From: Bacteroidales bacterium
Lineage (GTDB): Bacteria; Bacteroidota; Bacteroidia; Bacteroidales; VadinHA17
DNA length: 48,033 bases
Assembly (NCBI GenBank): GCA_017882305.1
Contig: JADGPU010000013.1
Location: 1-48,033 of the forward strand
Reading direction: 5' to 3'
Made by a program: the position numbers and the translations under genes. Positions within the stretch are counted from its first letter, which is position 1, and each line of letters opens with the position of its first letter. Shown one piece after another: positions 43,502 to 48,033 of the stretch. The notes beneath the pieces were generated by a model. That model had not been told where the DNA came from. It saw nothing but the letters and a program-made list of their open reading frames with translations, and did not search any database.

Positions 43502-45906
43502 ATACAGATAAATCAAACATATTGACCAATGACTGCGGATGTGAACAGACCTCTCAGGAGGATATTACTTCTGTTATTGATGAAGTAATAGAATTCACTG
43601 GCAGAGATCCTGAAAAGGTTATTTTAATACTCCAGGAGGTTCAGAAAAGACTTAACTGGCTGCCCTCTGAAGCTGTTAAATATATTTGTAAGGTAACTGA
43701 TATAACTCCCGGACAAATCTCCGGTGTTTCAACATTTTATTCACAGTTCAGGCATCTTCCTGTCGGAAAGCATACTATAAAAATTTGCTCGGGAACTGCT
43801 TGCCATGTCAAAGGAAGTCCGTTGATATCAGATGCATTTAAACGGATTCTTAAAATTGATAATACGAGGAATGCTTCACCCGATAACTTGTTTTCAATTG
43901 AAGAAGTTGCCTGTCTTGGATGTTGCACATTGGCACCGGTTGTTCAGATTGACGGTAAAACTTATGGTCATGTTAAACCAACCCAGGTAGAAGGGATAAT
44001 TCATGATTTCCTTATTTCAGGCAACCAGAGTATCAAAACACCTGAATCAGACAGGAATGAGGATATTGATGCCGAAATCAGGATTGGGATTGGTTCATGT
44101 TGTGTTGCCGGAGGCAGCAAGGAGATTCTCTCTGAAATAATTACAGTTAAGGAAAGGTATAATCTCAATATAAGATTGAAGCCTGTCGGCTGCGTGGGAG
44201 TATGTAACCAGACACCGTTGATGGAAATAGTTACAAAAGATAACATTCATTCGAGATATACAAATGTCAGTAAAATTCAGGTTGAAGAGATCCTTCTTAA
44301 ACATATCAGGCCCAGGAGTTTAAACAAGAGAATTAAAGGCAACATTAATGATCTGGTCGATACGTTTCTTTCGGAAGATAAGATTTCAGGACAGGTAAAT
44401 ATTCCGATTGAATTAAGAGAGAAATACCTTAATAATTTCCTGAATCATCAGGTACATATTGCCACAAAAAATAGTGGTATTCTTTCTCCCGAGTCATATG
44501 AAGAGTATTGTATGTCGGGTGGTTTTGAAGCACTTTATAGGTGCATTAAAGATTCAGATCAGGAAGCTGTTATCAAAACTATAACTGATAGCGGATTAAG
44601 AGGACGAGGAGGAGCAGGATTTCCTACCGGTAAAAAATGGGGAATTTCACTATTGGCATCAGGGAATCCGAAGTATGTCATCTGCAACGGGGATGAAGGA
44701 GACCCTGGTGCTTTTATGGACAGAATGCTTCTTGAATCGTTTCCTTTCAGGGTAATTGAGGGGATGATCATTGCAGGCTATTCAACAGGCGCCATTGAAG
44801 GGATTTTCTATATCAGGGCAGAATACCCACTAGCAGTTACAAGGATCAGGAATGCCATTAAATCGTGTTATGACAATGGAATACTCGGCCACAACATTTT
44901 CGACACTGCTTTTTCATTTAATATTAAAATTTTTGAAGGAGCCGGAGCTTTCGTATGTGGAGAGGAAACTGCATTAATATCATCTCTTGAAGGTAAGCGA
45001 GGTAATCCACATCTGAGACCACCATATCCTGCGGTTAAAGGTTTCAGGGATCAGCCAACTCTGGTTAATAATGTCGAGACTCTTACAGTTGTACCATGGA
45101 TTATTACAAACGGATCTGAAGCATTCAGATCTGTCGGAACTGAAAAGAGCAAGGGAACGAAAGTATTTGCCCTTGCAGGAAAGATTTCCAAAGGTGGCCT
45201 TATTGAAGTTCCAATGGGAATAACAATACGTGAAATAGTTGAGAAGATTGGTGATGGTGTTGGCGATAGTAATACTTTTAAAGCTGTTCAGATCGGGGGT
45301 CCTTCAGGAGGTTGTATTCCTGCAAGTAAAGCTGATACTCCAATTGATTATGAAGAACTTACAAAACTGGGTGCAATGATGGGCTCCGGTGGAATGGTCG
45401 TGCTTGATAACACAGACTGTATGGTTGATATGGCGAAATACTTTCTGACATTCACTCACAAACAATCATGTGGAAAATGTACATTTTGCAGAATTGGCAC
45501 GAAGCATATGCTGAATATTATTACAGGATTAACTGACGGGAAAGCAACACTGGAGGACATTAACGAGCTTGAAAAGCTTTGCAAATCTGTCAGAGATGGT
45601 AGTTTATGCGGACTCGGGAAGACTGCTCCTAATCCTGTTCTAACCGGCCTTAGATATTTCAGGGAGGAATATGAAGAACATACAAGAGGTATATGCAGAG
45701 CTAACAAATGCAGGAATCTTATAAAATATAATGTAAATGACAAGTGTACAGGATGCACAAAATGTTCACAGGAATGCCCGGTAAAAGCAATACCTTTCAA
45801 ACCTTATGAAAAGCATGAGATAAACCAGTTAATATGCACTAAATGCGATAATTGTAGAATTGTTTGTCCTGAAAAGGCGATTGAAATTATTAATATAAAT
45901 GGTTAA
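43498..45906 (+). CDS. Fused NuoE-NuoF NADH-binding flavoprotein with C-terminal ferredoxin
   Basis: No ATG precedes the first domain; I start at the TTG at 43498 that overlaps the previous stop, giving 802 residues. A NuoE thioredoxin-like domain (1-170) has the [2Fe-2S] ligands Cys97, Cys102, Cys139 and Cys143. A second [2Fe-2S] domain has Cys201/202, Cys232 and Cys236. The NuoF core follows with GLRGRGGAGFPTGKK (about 366-380, NADH/FMN), GDEGDPGAFMDR (398-409), GAGAFVCGEETAL (481-493) and the N3 cluster SCGKCTFCRIGT. Two [4Fe-4S] motifs close it (CTGCTKCSQEC and CTKCDNCRIVC). It resembles HndC/HydB joined to HndA. Cytoplasmic NADH or NADPH oxidation is expected. No hydrogenase gene is beside it. 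Confidence 0.92.
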   Translation: MNTDKSNILTNDCGCEQTSQEDITSVIDEVIEFTGRDPEKVILILQEVQKRLNWLPSEAVKYICKVTDITPGQISGVSTFYSQFRHLPVGKHTIKICSGTACHVKGSPLISDAFKRILKIDNTRNASPDNLFSIEEVACLGCCTLAPVVQIDGKTYGHVKPTQVEGIIHDFLISGNQSIKTPESDRNEDIDAEIRIGIGSCCVAGGSKEILSEIITVKERYNLNIRLKPVGCVGVCNQTPLMEIVTKDNIHSRYTNVSKIQVEEILLKHIRPRSLNKRIKGNINDLVDTFLSEDKISGQVNIPIELREKYLNNFLNHQVHIATKNSGILSPESYEEYCMSGGFEALYRCIKDSDQEAVIKTITDSGLRGRGGAGFPTGKKWGISLLASGNPKYVICNGDEGDPGAFMDRMLLESFPFRVIEGMIIAGYSTGAIEGIFYIRAEYPLAVTRIRNAIKSCYDNGILGHNIFDTAFSFNIKIFEGAGAFVCGEETALISSLEGKRGNPHLRPPYPAVKGFRDQPTLVNNVETLTVVPWIITNGSEAFRSVGTEKSKGTKVFALAGKISKGGLIEVPMGITIREIVEKIGDGVGDSNTFKAVQIGGPSGGCIPASKADTPIDYEELTKLGAMMGSGGMVVLDNTDCMVDMAKYFLTFTHKQSCGKCTFCRIGTKHMLNIITGLTDGKATLEDINELEKLCKSVRDGSLCGLGKTAPNPVLTGLRYFREEYEEHTRGICRANKCRNLIKYNVNDKCTGCTKCSQECPVKAIPFKPYEKHEINQLICTKCDNCRIVCPEKAIEIINING

Positions 45907-46975
45907 GCTGAAGATAAATAATACCGATTTGGAAGTTAAAGACGGGGTAACTATTCTGGATATTGCAAGAGGTGCCGGAATTAATATCCCTACCCTGTGT
46001 CATAATGAAAGACTCCCTTATTATTCTTCGTGTATGGTTTGTATGGTAAAGGATCAGAGAACCGGAAATTTTTTACCTTCATGTTCAGCTTTGGGTCAGG
46101 ATGGAATGGACATTGATTGCTCATCCGAAGAGGTGATCTTCCTCAGACAGAAAGCTGTCGAACTTCTTCTGTCAGAGCATCGGGCAGAGTGCGAGGCTCC
46201 ATGCAAAGTTGTTTGTCCCGCAGGATACAATATTCCTCTAATGAACAGGTTATTAGGTGCTAAGGATTTTGAAGGGGCTCTTAAACTTTCGATTGAACAG
46301 CTTCACTCCTATCCCTTAATGTGTACAGATTGTCCGGGATATTGCGAGAATGCATGCCGGCGGAAAAAAGTTGATACTCCTGTTTCAATAAAAAATATGC
46401 AAATATTTATTTCACAACAAATTAAGCTGGAAAACATTTTTGTCAATCAACAAAACATCTTACCTGCAGAGGACAAAGGAAAATCAGAAAAATTATCTAA
46501 ACGGTTTACATCTCATATTGGCCGACTTGAGGAAGGTGAATTAATGGAGTGGTTAAAAGAATGCCCTGATGAAGTAATACGGGTGAGAGAAATATCCGAT
46601 AAAGAATCGGCAGCCCTGGAGTCTGCGAGTTGTATGCACTGCGATTGCCGTGCAATGGATAATTGCAGACTCAGGGATATAGCTGATGAATTCTCAATTA
46701 AAGACCCAAGGGGCAAGCTTGTTAATTCACCAATCCAAAAGAAGATAAATATTAATACCGGGCTTATATTTGAGAATGCGAAATGTATTAAATGCGGGCT
46801 TTGTGTAAGATTGTGTGAAGATTTTAAAGAAGAACCTGCACTATGTTTTGTCAACAGAGGTTTTATCAGCATCATTTCTGAACCACTAACGGAAGAATTT
46901 AATAATATACTTAAATTCAGAAGCAAAGAGGTTATCGATATATGTCCAACCGGAGCCTTAAGTCATTTCAAATAG
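45899..46975 (+). CDS. [2Fe-2S]/[4Fe-4S] protein combining NuoG-like and GltD-like modules
   Basis: A 358-residue soluble protein. Residues 1-75 are a [2Fe-2S] domain like NuoG's, with Cys34, Cys45, Cys48 and Cys62. Next, where NuoG has its His-Cys site, is a GltD/Fer4_20-like domain: CEAPCKVVCPAGYNIPLMNR then CTDCPGYCENACRRKKVD. After a variable linker come CMHCDCRAMDNC and CIKCGLCVRLCED with a distal CPTGAL. There is no FAD/NAD Rossmann domain of GltD and no H-cluster domain. It probably relays electrons between the NuoE-NuoF protein and the membrane partner. The ATG lies inside the previous gene's end (8-base overlap), and its stop touches the next ATG, so coupling is strong. Confidence 0.88.
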   Translation: MVKLKINNTDLEVKDGVTILDIARGAGINIPTLCHNERLPYYSSCMVCMVKDQRTGNFLPSCSALGQDGMDIDCSSEEVIFLRQKAVELLLSEHRAECEAPCKVVCPAGYNIPLMNRLLGAKDFEGALKLSIEQLHSYPLMCTDCPGYCENACRRKKVDTPVSIKNMQIFISQQIKLENIFVNQQNILPAEDKGKSEKLSKRFTSHIGRLEEGELMEWLKECPDEVIRVREISDKESAALESASCMHCDCRAMDNCRLRDIADEFSIKDPRGKLVNSPIQKKININTGLIFENAKCIKCGLCVRLCEDFKEEPALCFVNRGFISIISEPLTEEFNNILKFRSKEVIDICPTGALSHFK

Positions 46976-48033
46976 ATGAGATTTTTTTACTCAATAATAA
47001 TTTTGTTTTTACTTACCTCAATTTCTGAGGCTCAGGTCAGTGTCGACGAATGGCCGTTATTCAGAGGCAAGGCTGACCTGGCCGGAAAAATTGAATATGA
47101 ACTTCCGGTATTACCTGACCTTTTATGGAGCATAAAAACCGGGGGCACAACAAAATCATCACCGGTAATAAGTGAGGGAACTGTTTATTTTGGAAATGAC
47201 AAAGGATCGCTGATAGCAGTGAGTATCGATGGCAGGATAAGGTGGAAATTCGAATCAGGAGCCTCTATAGACGCAGCTCCAATGGTTTTTGGTAACAAAG
47301 TAATTTTCGGTTCAAGTGATGGAATTCTCAGAGCAGTTGACAAATCATCTGGGAAATTAATATGGTCATACACAACTGATAATCAGATTGCTGGTTCAGC
47401 TAATGTTTGGATTGCCGGAAATAAAGCAGGAATAGTTGCCGGAAGCTATGATTATTTCCTGCACTGTGTTGATCCTGAAACAGGTAAAGCTCTGTGGAAG
47501 ATCGAGACTGAAAATTATATCAATGGGACACCTGCTATACTTAACGGCAAAATTGTATTCGGTGGATGTGATGGAATGATCAGGGTTGTAAATCCACTGA
47601 CAGGGAAACAAAAAGACACTATTAATATAGGAGTCTATATTGCTTCCTCCCCCGCCCTGACAAGTGATATGGCATATTTTGGAGATTATGATGGCACAAA
47701 ATACTGCGTAAATATTAATACGAAGAAAATTGTATGGAAGATTCCGGGAAGTGAGGAATCAGGCGCAATATTGGCTATTCCTGCAATAGGAAATAAATCA
47801 GTTGTAATTGGCAGCGAAGATAAATATCTTTATTGTTACAACTCTTCCGATGGAAAATTACTGTGGAAATACCGTACAAACGGAAGGATAATCGGTTCAG
47901 CAGTATTATCATCAACGAAAGTACTATTTACTGGTATGGATGGGTATATTTATATTCTTGGATTGGCAGACGGGAAAAAACTTTGGAGTTTCAATGCAGG
48001 AACTCCGATTAGCAGTTCTCCGGCAGTAATAAA
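46976..48033 (+). CDS. Secreted PQQ-like beta-propeller protein (third of three), cut by window end
   Basis: An ATG at 46976, one base after the preceding stop, opens a frame that is still open at the window end (352 codons). A signal peptide (MRFFYSIIILFLLTSIS then EAQ) is followed by Trp26 in EWPLFRGK, then regular blades of about 40 residues: LLWSIKTGGTTKSSPVI, IRWKFESGASIDAAPMV, LIWSYTTDNQIAGSAN, ALWKIETENYINGTPAI, IVWKIPGS, LLWKYRTNGRIIGSAV and KLWSFNAGTPISSSPAV. This is a complete-looking BamB/PQQ-like propeller. Unlike the other two it has a cleavable-type signal and no further membrane helix, so it is probably soluble in the periplasm or an outer-membrane protein. Anything C-terminal to the propeller is beyond the window. 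Confidence 0.88.
   Translation, partial: MRFFYSIIILFLLTSISEAQVSVDEWPLFRGKADLAGKIEYELPVLPDLLWSIKTGGTTKSSPVISEGTVYFGNDKGSLIAVSIDGRIRWKFESGASIDAAPMVFGNKVIFGSSDGILRAVDKSSGKLIWSYTTDNQIAGSANVWIAGNKAGIVAGSYDYFLHCVDPETGKALWKIETENYINGTPAILNGKIVFGGCDGMIRVVNPLTGKQKDTINIGVYIASSPALTSDMAYFGDYDGTKYCVNINTKKIVWKIPGSEESGAILAIPAIGNKSVVIGSEDKYLYCYNSSDGKLLWKYRTNGRIIGSAVLSSTKVLFTGMDGYIYILGLADGKKLWSFNAGTPISSSPAVI

Noticed and set aside
45899..46975. Idea that the NuoG-like protein is an [FeFe] hydrogenase subunit
   Set aside because: It has no H-cluster motifs and is too short; only Fe-S relay motifs are visible.
37242..48033. Search for cytochrome c (CxxCH) sites in the redox cluster
   Set aside because: None of the proteins shows a CxxCH motif; the cysteine groups fit Fe-S clusters instead.
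1..48033. CRISPR arrays, rRNA genes and insertion sequences
   Set aside because: I saw no regularly spaced direct repeats, no rRNA sequence and no transposase frame in the window.

Overview
The window looks like chromosomal DNA from an AT-rich, probably environmental anaerobic Bacteroidota (Bacteroidales or Marinilabiliales type). The signs are an L28/cinA neighbourhood, a FISUMP-domain lipoprotein-like secreted protein, a CBM9/DUF5916 outer-membrane protein, DUF4097 proteins beside ECF sigma factors, and several copies of the Bacteroidota promoter -7 box TAnnTTTG. Species cannot be named from sequence alone.

Layout. 1-9.9 kb is mostly conserved housekeeping: rpmB (cut by the window edge), cinA, an HD phosphohydrolase, two secreted proteins, tRNA-Gly and tRNA-Thr, an M48 protease, fabG, sucD and mnmE. 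Inside it, a broken 3' copy of the tRNA-Thr and the intact tRNA-Thr bracket about 1 kb holding one AT-rich membrane-protein gene, which looks like an integration scar. 9.9-25 kb carries a GNAT-type transferase, an 807-bp gene-free stretch, an 8.7-kb cyclic beta-1,2-glucan synthase gene, a secreted GH31 alpha-xylosidase-like enzyme, an MDR-family oxidoreductase and a secreted dienelactone-hydrolase-like protein. 25.2-34.7 kb has two ECF sigma loci, one on each strand. The first encodes sigma factor, anti-sigma with HEAT repeats, two DUF4097 proteins and an FtsX-like permease; the CBM9/DUF5916 protein follows. The second encodes sigma factor and two small membrane proteins. The two sigma genes share an upstream motif at the same distance from the start codon. 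asnB (minus strand) follows a MITE-like inverted repeat.

37.2-48.0 kb is the most unusual part: a tightly packed plus-strand gene cluster running off the window end. It encodes three separate PQQ-like beta-propeller proteins that share a WPxFRG motif, an NHL-type propeller with a CGCC motif, a 54-residue four-cysteine membrane protein, a Tat-exported polyferredoxin (NapG-like), a membrane polyferredoxin (NapH-like), a fused NuoE-NuoF flavoprotein and a NuoG/GltD-like Fe-S protein. No hydrogenase, nitrate reductase, N2O reductase, cytochrome c or quinone-module gene is present within the window. The parts fit a route from NADH in the cytoplasm through the membrane to periplasmic Fe-S and beta-propeller proteins. 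The final electron acceptor and the role of the propellers are unknown; this is the best candidate for an undescribed system.
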